Shown here piece after piece: positions 22,797 to 34,850 of a stretch of DNA of 64,000 nucleotides. The notes beneath the pieces are model-generated. The model had not been told where the DNA came from. It did not search any database and saw only the letters and a list, made by a program, of their open reading frames with translations. Numbering within the stretch: the stretch's first letter is position 1; each line of letters begins with the position of its first letter. The translations under genes were made by a program, and so were the position numbers. Source of the stretch: Nicotiana tabacum (Eukaryota > Streptophyta > Magnoliopsida > Solanales > Solanaceae); NCBI RefSeq assembly GCF_000715075.1, contig NC_134096.1, positions 119,844,698 through 119,908,697 of the forward strand, read 5' to 3'.

Positions 22797-23315
22797 GCAC
22801 TTAGGATTTTTTCTCCTTTTGTTTTTTGTGTAAGACCCTTTGTGGTCTTTGTAAATACTTTGCATATATGAATGATTCCTTTTCTTTCCGTTTCGTCTCC
22901 GATTTCTGATTTATGATAAATTTTGTTTTGCCTTTGCCTTGTGAAAACTTTGTTGCAGTCGGGTTGTTGTAGCCTCTATAATCGAGTGAGCAATAGCTCG
23001 AACTCAGAGTAGAACAAACCCTTAGGTTTTTTAGTTAAGCGAGGGCGAGTCCCCGAGATCAATAATATGTTCGGGATTTTGATTTCGGATGGCTTGATCG
23101 AAACCGCAATTGTACTGTTTTTATAGCCGAGTTTGAGTAAGTTTCAAACTCAAAGTAACAGACCCCTTAAGGTTTTATATCAAATAATGATGAATCCTCG
23201 AGCTATATTCAAGTCAATGTTATTTGAGCTCGGAATAGTGGAACCCTTAGGTCCGAATTGAGTGAGAACAAAATCTCAAACTCTAAGTCTATTGGCCCTT
23301 AGGCTCTTTAGATTG
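22797..23315. other. Non-coding spacer of element A
   Basis: No domain recognised on either strand. It lies between the antisense gene and the solo LTR insertion and continues at 26305. Motifs such as AACTCAGAGTAGAACAAACC and CCCTTAGG recur loosely. Confidence 0.6.
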
Positions 23316-24269
23316 TGTTACGAACCAAAATCTCACATGTCGTGATGGCGCCTATCTCAATACTAGGCAAGACAAAAAACTCAAAAAAATACCATATCTT
23401 TTAATTTAAAAATAAAATAATTAAATTCAGCGGAAGAAATCTCACAATTTCAAATATAACACTCCTAAAACCCAGTGTCACTGAGTACATGAGCATCTAA
23501 ATGAATACAAAGTCTGACTGATAAACATCACTGTCTGAAGTATAGAACAGTACAATAACTAAACAGGAAGGGAATCAAGTATGCGGTCGTCAAGCAGCTA
23601 CCTTGATACTCTCCAATAGAAATAACGCTGAATTCTAGCAGTCGTCATATCCGGGAGCACCTGGATCTGCACACGAGGTGCAGAGTGTAGTATGAGTACA
23701 ACTAACTCAATAAGTAACAAGACTAACCTCTGGGCTGAAAGAAATGATGAGCTCCGCTCGTATAGTCCAGTAAAAATAATGGTACAGAAATATAGGCATG
23801 CTTTCAAGTTCAAAAGCTAAACTCAGTACAAGTGAAATAGATCAATAATGCACGATATGAGGAATATGACATCTCAGTGGAAAGACCTCATGTAATATTG
23901 GTCACAAATCATTCGGTCACTCGGTACTGTTTATGGCCAATCCAGCCCAGGGGTGTTCCAACCCGTATATAAATACACATCGACTGACAGTCAGTCACTC
24001 AGTACCGTATTAGGTCAATCCAGCCCTGGGATAATTTATCCCCAAATATAAATAATACGATCAAGATCCATGTCCATGTAAACTCATTACAATACAAATA
24101 AGTAAGGCAAGTCCATGCCCTTGGAAAATCCATCCCAAATATATATATAAGCACTAAGTAAGGCAAGTCTATGCCCTGGGAAGTCAATCTCGAATTCGAT
24201 GATCATCTACGCTCACTGGGGGTGTGTACATACTCCGGAGGGGCTCCTTCAACCCAAGCGTAATACAAA

Positions 24270-24500
24270 GCCAATATGACCTACTGCAGGCGGGCAGTCC
24301 TGATCCGTATAATAACAAAGCCTATAAGGCTTGCTGTAGGCGGGCTGCCCCGATCCATAAAATAGTAAAGCCTATAAGACCTGCTGCAGGCGGGCAGCCC
24401 CGATCCATAAAATAGTAAAGCATATAAGGCCTGCTGTAGGCGGGCAGCCCCGATCCATAAAATAATGATGTATAAAGCCATTATGGCCTGCTGCGTTGCG
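24270..24500 (-). repeat. 50-bp tandem repeat in the solo LTR
   Basis: The core GGCGGGCAGCCCCGATCC recurs at 24289, 24339, 24389 and 24439, spacing exactly 50 bp, with AAAGCCTATAAGG between. A fifth diverged unit ends near 24500. The unit is unrelated in sequence to B's 50-bp unit but has the same length. Confidence 0.85.
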
Positions 24501-25384
24501 CAGCTCAATCCCATAAATATCCTCACAATGGACAATTATTACTGAGTGTGAAATCTATATTTTTGAACAATTAATTCAACAACAACACGACCCCATGGGT
24601 CCTAAAATATCGGCACGTAGCCTAAATATGATCTTTATTATAAGCCTCAGCTCAATTCCTCAAACAAGTTCCACATGTTCAGATAATAACATGATTCTTT
24701 GATTTTACAACTTCACAGGATTTATTCAAGACACAATTTATATGGTGCATGTCCACATGCTCGTCACTTATCGTGTATGTCACCTCCAAACAATTTATAT
24801 CATATCAAATTCAGGGATTCATACCCTCAGAACCAAGTTTAGAAGTGTTACTTACCTCAAACCATGTAATTCTTTACTCCGCTATGCCTTTGCCTTGTGA
24901 ATTGGCCTCCAAACGCCTCGAATCTAGCCATAATTAATTCGATTCAGTCGATAAAATTTATTGGAATTAATTCTATAAGAAAATATAAATTTCCCATAAA
25001 AATCTGAAATTTAGCTCAAAATTTACCTATGGGTTCCACGTCTCGGAACCCAACAAAAGTTATAAAATTCGGAAGCCCATTCAACCACGAGTCTAACCAT
25101 ACTAATTTTACCAAAATTCGACCTCAACTCGACCTCCAAATCTTCAAATATTATTTTCAAATCTCTAAGTTCAAACCCCCGATTTACACCTCAAAAACAT
25201 GTAATCTAGTCGGATTATTCGATGATAATTCAATATTATGGAGTAGAAATGATCACAAGTAACTTACCTCAAGTTTCCCTTGAATTCTCTCTAAAAATTG
25301 CCACAAAAGCTGTGCTTGAAGGTCCACAAATGGCAAAACTCGGAACCCCTCTATTTTTAACATTCTCCCCAGGATTTCCGTGCC

Positions 25385-25615
25385 CGAGATGATTTTTTTC
25401 GCACCTGCGGTCTTCACACCTGCAGCATAACTCTCGCGCTTGTAGTGTCCGCACCTGCGATGGATTTCTTCGCGCCTGCGGCTTCGCACCCGCGACATAA
25501 TTTTTTGCACCCGCGATGCCTGGATAGCCCATGCATTTTCCGCTTCCGCGACTAATTTCTCGCATCCGCGAGCTCGCACCTGCGGCCCTTTTTCGCGGTG
25601 CGATCACACCAGATA
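25385..25615 (-). repeat. CpG-rich cassette in the solo LTR
   Basis: Degenerate repeats of CGCACCTGCGG, CGCACCCGCGACAT and CGCTTCCGCGAC inside otherwise AT-rich text, ending about 50 bp from the conserved box at 25665-25690. Open frames on the minus strand here are by-products of base composition. Confidence 0.65.
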
Positions 25616-26299
25616 CCCAGCTGCTTCAGCTCCTCCTCCAAATCCAAATTCGATCAGTTAGGCATCCGAAACTCACCTGAGGCCCTCGGGACCCCGTCTG
25701 AATATACCAACAAGTTCCATAACATAACACGGATCTAATCGAGGCCTCAAATCATATCAAACAACATCAAAATGATGAATCGCACCTCAAATCAAAATCT
25801 ATGAACTTTGAACTTTCAAATTCTATATCTTGTGCCGAAACATATCAAATCAATCAGGAATGACTTCAAATTTTGTACACAAGTCATAAATTCATAACGA
25901 AGCTATTCCAATTTCCATAATCAGATTTTGACCTCGATATCAAAAAGTCAACCCCCCAGTCAAACTTTTCAAAAATTCAACTTTCGGTATTTCAAGCATA
26001 ATTCCACTACGGACCTCCAAATAATTTTTCGGACACGCTCCTAAGTCCAAAATCACCATACGGAGCTATTGGAATCATCTAAACTCTATTCCGGGGTCGT
26101 TTATACATAAGTCAATATCCGGTCAACTATTTTAACTTAAGCTTCCAGCATGAAATTCATTCTTCTAAGCTAACTCCGAAATATCTTAAAACCAAAACCG
26201 ACAATTCACACAAGTCATAATACCTCGTAGGAAGTTATTCAAGACTTCAAATAGTTTAAAGGAGCGTAAATGCTCAAAACGGCCGGTCGGGTCGTTACA

Positions 26300-27325
26300 G
26301 ATTGGGCCGATATGACTTCTAAAAGATGGTTATTTTTTCCTTTTTCGGCTTAGAAGACTTAGTAAAAAATTTCTTTATGGCTTAACACGTATTCTTACCC
26401 ATTGGATTTTTTGAGGGTTCGATGTCGATTGAAACCCCTTTGCTTTTTGTGCCTTAGCACGTTTGTGTTAAGATAATTTAATACCTCTTAAGGTTTTTCG
26501 AGGGCTGATTTCATCGAAGCCCTTTTGATTACTTGCCGAGGGTAGCCTTTTTTAACCAATTTTTCAAAGAATTCGAAGGTCTATTTTTATTGTGGGATTC
26601 AGACGTCTCTAAGCCGCCATAATTTGGTCGTAGCCTTTAGGTATGCCTCTTGGGCTTATTTCCCAATAACACTTCGAACTTGTTCGAAGTGTTAGTCCCC
26701 GAGAGTGATGACCTTGGCCTATAGATCGAGGGGTGCCTCTTTGAGGTCTTATGAATTTGAGTTTAGATTACTCGAATATGTTGATCGTCGACTGCAGTCC
26801 CCGGGTGTACTAGGTATATTTGCACTTGGCCCTTGAGCCATTTCTCACAAAATCATAAGTATGGAGCTTGTATAGTAGAAAGTTTTCTTTGAGACACAAG
26901 ATGTTTGATATAGAAATAATGCTTCTTTGTATAATTTATACATGTGTACATGTTTTGCCATCGGGGCTCGACTAATCTATACGAACACGGTTCATTCGAC
27001 CGTTTGGCCCATTACAAAGTTTCTCTATCGAGACCCTTTGACACAAAGTATTTTCCTCGAAAGTATAACATCCGAGGGTGATGCCCCCCAGTATTCGAGG
27101 TTGATTGTAAAGAAGCCTTGGATACTATTGAATTGTCCTCAAGTAGCACATAATTGTTGCCTCTTTAAAAACCTCACGGAAAAACCCACTTGGGACAAAA
27201 ACCGATCTAAGGAAAAAAGAGTGCAACGCGTGCTTTACAACCTGAGGTTTCGATGTCTTCGATCGAACACCTGCAATGAATTAGTGTCAAATATATAAAT
27301 GAAAAAAATGGGATAAAGGCATACC
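26300..27325. other. Non-coding part of element A between solo LTR and integrase
   Basis: Starts with the right GATTG duplication. I see no coding motif. It is the region between A's integrase end and its antisense gene, including phrases such as CCGAGGGTGATG. Confidence 0.6.
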
Positions 27326-28615
27326 TTAGCAATAATACCGTTTGAGAAGCGATATGTTCCAATTATTTGTCAGTTGTTCGCCGTCCATCGTGCCAAGCTT
27401 ATAAGATCCCTTTCCGATGATGTCAAGGACTTGGTAGGGTCCCTCCCAATTTGGGCCGAGCTTTCCTTCATTAGGATCTCGAGTGTTGATGGTGACTTTC
27501 CTCAGGCCTAAGTCCCCGACTCTGAAGTGGCGAAGGTTGGTTCTCCTATTGTAGTATCTTTCGATTCGTTGCCTTCGTGCAGCCATTCGAACGAGTGCGG
27601 CTTCTCATTTTTCATCCAATAATTTGAGGCTAGTATTCATAGCCTCGTAATTTGACTCTTCTGTTATATGTCGTAACCTGGCACTGGGTTTCCCGACTTC
27701 GACTGGAATCAAGGCTTCGGAGCCATATACTAAGGAGAACAGGGTTGCCCCCGTACTGGACTTTGATGTTGTTCGATATGCCCAAAGGACTTCGGGTAGA
27801 ATTTCTCTCCATTACCCCTTAGCGTCGTTCAACCTTTTCTTTAGGTTTTGAGTGATAGTATTATTCGTCGATTCGGCCTGTCCGTTCCCACTAGGGTGAT
27901 ATGGGATTGATAATATCCTTTTTATTTTGCAGTCTTCGAGGAATTTCATCACTTTGCTGCCGATAAATTATTTTCCATTGTCACACACTATTTCGGCAGG
28001 TATCCCAAATCGACATACGATGTGATCCCAGATGAAGTCTATAACCTCTTTCTCTCTCACTTTCTCGAACGCCTATGCTTCAACCCATTTAAAGAAATAG
28101 TCAGTCATAAATAAAATGAACTTAGCTTTACCTGGGGCCGATGACAGAGGGCCGATGATATCCATTCCCCATTTCTTGAATGGCCATGGGGATAGGACTG
28201 AATGAAGTTGTTCTCAGGGCTGATGGATCATCGGTGCAAACCTTTGACATTTATCATATTTTCGAACAAACTCCTTAGTGTTTTTTTCCATGCTATTCCA
28301 GTAGTATCCTGCTCTAATGATTTTGTAAATCAGTGATTCGGCACCGGAGTGGTTCCCACAAGTGCCTTCATGGACCTCTCGTAGAACATAATCGGCGTTT
28401 CTTGGTCCTAAGCATATTGCCAATGGTCCATCGAATGTCCTTCTGTATAATGTTCCATCTTCAGCCAATGTGAATCGAGCAGCTTTGGTTTGTAGGGCCC
28501 TTGACTCTTTAGGGTCCGATAGGAGCTTTCCGTTCTTCAAGTATTCAATATATTTATTCCTCCAATCCCAGGTTAAGCTTGTAGAGTTTATCTCAGCATG
28601 ACCTTCCTCGATCAC
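27326..28615 (-). pseudogene. Element A integrase (zinc domain, DDE core, GPY/F)
   Basis: Minus strand. The N-terminal part 28615-28214 has VHEGTCGNHSGAESLIYKII and a C-x2-C-like stretch (KYDKCQRF; the first Cys is Tyr). The core 28213-27813 shows WGMDIIGPL, CDNGK before a stop, and NGQAESTNN, so all three DDE residues can be read. The C-terminal part 27586-27326 has WEGPYQVLDIIG, the GPY/F module. Several stops (near 28073, 27972 and 27820) and frame changes break it. Confidence 0.85.
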
Positions 28616-28711
28616 GGATCTCGAGAGTTAAACGACAGTCCCCAAGATGATCTCATCTTCCTCGACCGATGACCCCAAATTTTCAAGTGCATCGACCTCA
28701 CTGTTTTGTTC

Positions 28712-29119
28712 TCAAGGTACATACTGTAAAGTCCATTCCTTGAAACGGTGCAAAGTTACCTGCAATTTGTCCAAATACCTTCGCATTCTATCCTCTCGAA
28801 CTTCGAAGGTATTGTTTACTTGGTTCACCACTAGTAAAGAGTCACACTTGGCTTCAATGACTTCTGCTCCCAAGCTTTTAGCCAGCTCGAGACCTGCAAC
28901 CATGGCCTCGTACTCGGTCTCATTATTAGTCAACCTAGAAGTTTTGATAGATTTCCTAATAGTGCTACCCGTGGGCGGCTTCAAAACGATGCCTAGCACG
29001 GACCCCTTCACATTCGAAGCACCGTCTGTGAAAAGGGTCCATACCCCCGATGATGTACCCGATTTTAACAATAGTTCCTTTTCAACTTCGGGTACGAGGG
29101 TTGGCATGAAATCAGCCAC
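28712..29119 (-). CDS. Element A second (archaeal-type) RNase H
   Basis: 135 open codons. WTLFTDGASNVKGSVLGIVL, ETEYEAMVAGLELAKSLGAE and KCDSLLVVNQVNN carry the D-E-D catalytic residues of the type that plants and Tat elements have in addition to the retroviral RNase H. It presumably removes RNA from the RNA:DNA hybrid. It lies between the first RNase H and integrase, the diagnostic Tat order. Confidence 0.85.
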   Translation of the reverse strand: MADFMPTLVPEVEKELLLKSGTSSGVWTLFTDGASNVKGSVLGIVLKPPTGSTIRKSIKTSRLTNNETEYEAMVAGLELAKSLGAEVIEAKCDSLLVVNQVNNTFEVREDRMRRYLDKLQVTLHRFKEWTLQYVP

Positions 29120-29256
29120 GAAGTCCGCTAAAATTTGAGGCTTGATGGCCTTCCGGGGTTAATATTCGATATCGTACCCACTGAGTTTGACGGCCCATTT
29201 GGCCAATCGACCCGAGAGTTCGGGCTTGTGCAAAATATTATGAAGTGGGTAAGTGG

Positions 29257-30198
29257 TTAATACGATATGGGGTGACATTGAAAGTATGGTCTTAAATTTC
29301 TAGAGGCGCTTATCAGCGCAAGTGCCAATTTCTCCAAGTGTGGATATCTAGTTTCTGCTTCTCCTAAGGTTCGGCTTACATAATAAATGGGAAATTGCGT
29401 ACCTTGCTCTTCTCGAACTAGGACACCACTTACTGCGATTTTCGATGCTGCCAAGTACAAGTAAAGTTTCTCATCTGCCTTTGGAGTATGAAGCGGTGAT
29501 GGGCTCGATAGGTATCACTTCAATTTCTCTAATGCCTGTTGGCATTCTGGGGTCCAGGCAAAATCGTTCTTCTTTTTTAGTAGAGAGAAAAATTTGTGGA
29601 TTCGATCCGACGACCTCGAAATGAATCGGCCTAAGGCAGCTATCCGTCCAGTTAGCCTCTGCACAGCTTTTACACTGTCCATGATAGTGATGTCTTTGAT
29701 GGCCTTGATTTTATCGGGGTTGATCTCAATCCCCCGATTCGATACCATGAAGACAAGGAACTTGCCCGAACCGACCCCGAAAGCACATTTCTCGGGGTTG
29801 AGCTTCATGTTGTATTTCCTTAAAATAACGAACATTTCCTGTAAATGAGCCAAATGGTCCTCTGCACGCAGGGACTTAACTAGCATGTCATCAATATAAA
29901 CTTCCATTGATTTACATATTTGTTCTTCGAACATTTTATTTACTAGGAGTTGGTAAGTAGCTCCTGCATTTTTTAGCCCAAAGGGCATTATATTATAACA
30001 ATATGTTCCATACTTGGTGATAAATGAAGTTTTTTCTTGGTCTTCCAGGTTCATTTGGATTTGATTGTACCCAGAATAGGCATCGAGAAAAGTAAGGATC
30101 TCGTGGCCGGTCGTGGCATCGATCATGCGATCGATGTTAGGCAGTAGAAAAGAATCTTTGGGGCACGCCTTGTTTAAATCCTTATAATCTACACACAT
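29257..30198 (-). CDS. Element A reverse transcriptase and first RNase H
   Basis: 30198-29515 is open for 227 codons: MCVDYKDLNKACPKDSFLLP, FLDAYSGYNQI, IMPFGLKNAGATYQ and the catalytic MEVYIDDMLVKS, then the connection region (LTGRIAALGRFISRSSDRIH). 29460-29257 continues with RNase H (YLAASKIAVSGVLVREEQ...YPHLEKLALALI) after a frameshift or stop near 29500. The upstream RT segment to 30554 is in another frame. Catalytic Asp-Asp is intact. Confidence 0.88.
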
Positions 30199-30320
30199 TC
30201 TAAGTTTGTTCCCTTTTTAAGGGACTACAACTACATTGGCTAACCATCCGGGATATTTCACCCCCCGAATCGACCTTATTTTGAGAAGTTTAGTTACCTC
30301 GTCCTTTATGAGTGCATGCT

Positions 30321-30554
30321 TTACTCGGACTGGGGTCTTCTCTTTTGCTTCACCGATTTGAACCTAGGGTTCAGGCTTAGCCAATGCGTCGTTATCCCCA
30401 GTGGGATCCCTGTCATGTCTAAATGGGACCAAGCAAAACAATTTATGTTATCAATAAGAAATTGAATAATCTTTTTCCTGAGTTTGGGGGTTAATCTCAT
30501 TCCCAGGTATACCTTTCGCTTGGGCAGGTACTCGATCACTATAACCTGTTCCAA
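30321..30554 (-). pseudogene. Element A Pol segment just before the RT core
   Basis: 77 codons: VIVIEYLPKRKVYLGMRLTP, FLIDNINCFAWSHLDMTGIP. This is the usual stretch before RT in Tat Pol. It joins neither neighbour in frame. Confidence 0.75.
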
Positions 30555-30683
30555 CTCTTCGACCGTTGATTTGGTGGCGTCAGAATCTTCCAGAACAATA
30601 AAAGTTCGAGGGGTCAGAAAATCCTCCTCTTCTTCTTCTATCTCCTGCTTCCCCGATTCAGTCGAGGCTGGTGGCTGTGATTG

Positions 30684-31313
30684 CTATTTGACTTCATGTT
30701 TACCTTTGATGCTCGACCTTTCCGAGGTGGATAGTGTCGATATCGGCGTTACCTCATCGACAGCAAACATTTCCTTTACAATATGCTGCTTCCCGTATAT
30801 TGTTTTTACACCGTCCGACGTCGGGAATTTCATCATTTGGTGGAGAGTCGAAGAGACTGCCCTCATATTGTGGATCCAAGTCCTTCTGAGTAGGGCATTG
30901 TACCTCATGTCGCCCTCGATTACGTGGAACTTGGTATCTTGAATGGTTCCAGTCACGTTCACAGGTAGAATAATCTCCTCTTTAGTTGTTTCACTAGCCA
31001 TATTGAAGCCGTTTAAGACCCGAGCTGCGGGCATGATTTGATTTTGTAGGCCGAGTTTCTCCATGACCCTCGATCGGATGATATTCACCGAGCTACCTGG
31101 ATCCACTAAAACACGCTTAACTTGAACTTTATTTAATAAGATAGAAATTACCAGAGCGTCATTGTGGGGCTGAGAAATGCCTTCTGCTTCTTCATCGTTG
31201 AATGATAAAGTGCCTTCGGGCACATAATCTCGGGTTCGTTTTTCCCTAGAGATTGATACCTTAGTGCATTTGAATATGGGTCCCTGTGGAATGTCGACCC
31301 TACCGACGATCAT
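30684..31313 (-). CDS. Element A aspartic protease region
   Basis: 209 open codons. The active-site loop is RVLVDPGSSVNII, preceded by HNDALVISILLNKVQVKR. VIEGDMRYNALLRRTWIHNM forms the later protease strand. The enzyme would cut the Gag-Pol polyprotein. The tail (STLSTSERSSIKGKHEVK) leads to a stop before the RT region. Confidence 0.82.
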   Translation of the reverse strand: MIVGRVDIPQGPIFKCTKVSISREKRTRDYVPEGTLSFNDEEAEGISQPHNDALVISILLNKVQVKRVLVDPGSSVNIIRSRVMEKLGLQNQIMPAARVLNGFNMASETTKEEIILPVNVTGTIQDTKFHVIEGDMRYNALLRRTWIHNMRAVSSTLHQMMKFPTSDGVKTIYGKQHIVKEMFAVDEVTPISTLSTSERSSIKGKHEVK

Positions 31314-31498
31314 ATGAATGACATGTTGGGGTTCCTCCTGTTCATTTTTCCTGTTGGCGTCCCTTTCTCTGAAATGATTCTTGGCTCGATCGTTGAGTAA
31401 CTCTCAAAGGGAGCCCTCATTGAATAGACGGGCTACCTCCTCCCTTAATTGCCTGCAATCCTCGGTCTTGTGACCATGCGGGCCATGATACTTGCACA

Positions 31499-32957
31499 TC
31501 AATTTGGGTTTCTTTGGGAAGGATCGGTTTGTATGGGTCTGGGCCACCTAGTATCTTTGATCTTTCCGATTGCCGATACAATGCCTGATACATCGATGCT
31601 AAAGTTATATTTCGATAACCGAGGTGCCTCTGTGGGATCGGCATACTTGTCAAAACCACTTTTGCTCATAAGTCCCCGAGAATTCTGTCCTCTATCACTT
31701 CTTCGATCGTTCCGGACGGAATTGCATCCTAAACCATTGGTCCTTCGATTTGTAGTGTATGGTTGATATCGGTCTCTGTTCGATCTTGGCTCTCTGTCGA
31801 CGTCCCTCTGGTTTTTAACTGCCGACCGGTTTGGATGTACTGAACCGGAAGGGGCTCCTAATTGGTCGTCCTTGACCTGATCTTCGATTGATATCGATTG
31901 TGCACATCTTCCTAAGTTACAGGTGGATACTCGATCAAATTTTGTTTCAACTGACGTGATGCTATTCAACTCGGCTCGTTCAACCCTTGGGTGAAAGCTT
32001 GAACAGCCTAATCATATGTGACTGGTGGCAACTCCATGCGTTCCATTTGAAATCGGGACACGAACTCCCTCAACATTTCATTATCCCTTTGTCTTACCTT
32101 GAAAAGGTCTGATTTCCTCGTTGCGACCTTTATGGCCCCGGCGTGTTCCTTTACTAAAGAATCTGCTAACATGGCAAATGAGTCGATGGAATTTGGTGGC
32201 AGGTTGTGATACCAAATCATTGCTCCCTTCGAAAGGGTCTCTCCGTTTTTTTTTCAACAGCACAGATTCGATTTCGTCATCTTCTAAATCGTTACCCTTG
32301 ATGGCGCATGTATATGAAGTAACATGCTAGTTGGGATCCATGGTCCCATTATATTTGGGTATGTCTGGTATACGAAACTTCTTTGGAATAGGCTTCAGAG
32401 CTGCACTTGGAGGAAATGGCTTTTGTACAAACTTTGTCGAATCCATCCCTTTCAAGATTGGCGGTGCCCCCGGTATGTGATCAACTCGAGAGTTGTATGT
32501 ATTCACTTTTTTATCGCTGGCTTCGATTCTCTTCTCCCCTGATTCAATTCTTTTGGTGAGCTCCTCGAGCATTTTCATTACCGCAGGATCAGTCCCTGAT
32601 TCATTACCATTCGACCTTTCCGGTACTGGCTCGGTACGGCGAGTAATTTCCGGCTCGACCCTATTCGGAGCTCTATGTTGATTTTGTAATTGTGCAATAG
32701 CGGTTTGCTGAACCTGAAGCATCTTGAATATCACTTGGAGACTGACTCCTTCGTCTCCTCTGCCCTGTGTTCCTTGGTCACTAGATCGGCCTTCTCTGCA
32801 TACACTCCCATTGAGATATGCGCCTAGGTCTGCATTTAGAGCAACGTGCGAACTGACATCGACTGGGTTGGCAATCAGTGCTCTCCCGAGATTAACCTGT
32901 GGCACCTCGACTCCTGGAGAAATCACATTTTTGTTTTCACCGTGGAATCCGAGGCCA
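31499..32957 (-). pseudogene. Element A Gag, in three frame-shifted pieces
   Basis: A probable ATG is at 32957-32955 (MASDSTVK), one base out of frame with the main N-terminal piece 32926-32327. That piece has a Gln-rich helix (QVIFKMLQVQQTAIAQLQNQ), a charged segment, then FRIPDIPKYNGTMDP. 32220-32008 carries the capsid-like MIWYHNLPPNSIDSFAMLAD and LREFVSRFQMERMELPP. 31969-31499 is a basic C-terminus without a clear zinc knuckle (NRDRYQPYTTNRRTNG...). Frameshifts or stops lie between the pieces. Confidence 0.8.
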
Positions 32958-33076
32958 TTGTCACCGTGTGTGGATGCGTTTTGTGATTTTGAAATGTTTT
33001 AACCTGAAAGCAAAGATATTTGACAAGAACAAGCGTAAAAACCAGAATCAATACTGAACAATCACTATTATTCTTA

Positions 33077-33094
33077 GTCCCACGGTGGGCGCCA
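33077..33094 (-). other. Primer binding site of element A
   Basis: Minus strand TGGCGCCCACCGTGGGAC, three bases inside the LTR end at 33098. TGGCGCC-type sites are common in Tat elements; I cannot name the tRNA with certainty. Confidence 0.75.
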
Positions 33095-33097
33095 AAC

Positions 33098-33761
33098 TGT
33101 TTACCCTAAAAATACAGTAACAATTAAACTTATATCGTGATTTTAAGGATATGTGATTTAACCTAGTACCGATTGATAAGTAACGAATTAAATAGATAAA
33201 TTGGACAATAAAATAAATCAAATCGGTCTACAAACAATACCTCAACCTCGATTCGAAATAGTCTCGAGGTTAGTTAATAATAACAGTAGAGGATAGAACA
33301 AACAGCGATGAACAATGATGAACAGTAAGTAAACAAAGAAAGCAGCGTATATGTATATTCTTATCAGTGAATAATAATTGTCCCCCTTACAAGTGAATGG
33401 GATCCCTCTTTATATAATAGAGGAATCCTAAATAAGGTACAACTCTAATAACGGAAATAGATCCCATGATTGGCACTAATAACCGCTTTGATTTGATCGG
33501 TTTCGTAATTTTCGCCGTGATCTTCGATCGGTTACTGATATCTCGCCATTCCATTATTACGCCTTACTCGACGTCAGTCATGCTTGATCTCGATTGTTGC
33601 TAGCCTCGATCTCAATGAACACTTCGATCTCCAGGCTTGATGTTCTATCTTCGAGCTCGAGCTCGAGCTCGAGCCCGATCTATTATGAGGTTACCCTCGG
33701 AGCAACTCCTTTGACAACGATATCGAGTATGCCCGATTTCGACCGTATACACACCGGTACA
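33098..33761 (-). repeat. 5' LTR of element A, with TATA box
   Basis: 664 bp. On its own strand it starts TGTACCGGTGTGTATACGG and ends GGGTAAACA. A TATATAAAG-type box lies at 33408-33417 (minus strand), which would place transcription start near 33380. A short GAGCTC run is at 33654-33678. The outer boundary rests on the TG...CA rule and on where lipase homology stops; it may be off by a few bases. Confidence 0.8.
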
Positions 33762-34850
33762 CTATATTCATTCTTCAGTAAGTCCGCTTCCTTAATCACT
33801 AGAGCAATATCCCGGTTTAACTCTAACTTGAACTCTCCTTTAGTTCCTTGTGTTCCAGCAATTCCATGCAAATAAACCTCCAGAATATGACCATTTATGT
33901 CTTTCTTCAAGTATTATGATTTTTAGTATCAATTGAAAGTTCAATGCCAACAACTTCGTACATTCTCCAATCTGTTGCCGAACCCTCGACCTGTCCACGG
34001 TCTGGCATCTTCGGTATAGGATCAGCAGCATTGCTAATGCGCAAGATTTGAAGATTTCTTAGTTTGTCATAAGCTTTTTTGAAATTCTCTTCTCCAAGTC
34101 GAGGGCAACCAAATACAAACGCAGTCACCGGAAATTCCTTATTGATTTGGTTGAAAACTACGTCAATTGCACATAGTGTGGCCACTGATGAACCCAAACT
34201 GTGACCACTTAGAGTAATGCTAACTTCCTTTCTCTTGTATTGGTCAACCAAGCGTTTAACTTCTTCAAGAACCTGTTTTTAATGTATGGAATCAAGGAAA
34301 TTTAGTGGATACCCAAGAGTAGAATTTGCTTGGGAAATGGAAAAGCTGCTCGCGGTGTTGATTTGATTGGACATAGAGTTTTAAAAAAAAAACATAAATT
34401 TTTTTGGTACATACCAACGGTTTGAAGCAGGAACTAGTGTTTAAGTTACGACTTTGTTTTGATCCAAATTTTATATTTATCTTAAGAAATCTATGAATTT
34501 GTACATATTATTAATTTAAAACACATTGACTTAGAATTATGACACATAGTCCTTCTCCAGGAAATCACTCCCTAATGCAACTTTACCCTCATCAGTGGCA
34601 ACAGCGACAAACCCAAATCCAATTTGATACTTTGAGCTTTTGAAGAGGTTCTTTTTGGAATACAGGCATTTCCCTAAATTTTTCGAAGCTATTTCACTGT
34701 TGAATAAGTCGTAGATAGCTTGTGACATTTGGCCATAGTGAATGAGATATCTTCGGAGATCGTAATCAAGTGAGCCTTCCTAGTTGTTTTTGCCACTCAA
34801 TACCTCCCATCTTTCTGTTATATATTGGCAATCCTTTTTGCCTTTTCAAA
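33762..34850 (-). pseudogene. Broken class-3 lipase (phospholipase A1-II / DAD1-like), interrupted by element A
   Basis: Minus strand. The N-terminal part (about 34835-34540) reads ITERWEVLSGKNN, stop, EGSLDYDLRRYLIHYGQMS, with later FGFVAVATDEGKVALG. The catalytic part (about 34270-33910) has KQVLEEVKRLVDQYKRKEVS, then the nucleophile elbow TLSGHSLGSS, FGCPRLGEENF and NAADPIPKMPD. After a one-base frameshift near 33913 it continues [20 protein letters not shown] with the His. These are the Ser-Asp-His residues of plant PLA1-II lipases. Lesions: TAG in place of a Trp codon, loss of the middle portion, the frameshift, and element A inserted after LLKNEY. The start codon is not evident. Confidence 0.8.

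Larger units (their letters stand above)
23316..26299 (-). mobile_element. Solo LTR of a Tekay-related element, with perfect 5-bp target duplication
   Basis: It runs from TGTTACGAACC to GGGTCGTTACA (2984 bp) and is flanked by GATTG at 23311-23315 and 26300-26304. No internal region is present, so the element was reduced by LTR-LTR recombination. The orientation is minus, from the ends and internal landmarks: conserved block near 23690-23760, 50-bp repeats, CpG cassette (25385-25615), box near 25675. The right end resembles the ends of B and C. Confidence 0.92.

Noticed and set aside
25253..25607. Minus-strand frames of 108 and 112 codons
   Set aside because: They overlap in different frames within the CpG-rich cassette of the solo LTR and show no domain.
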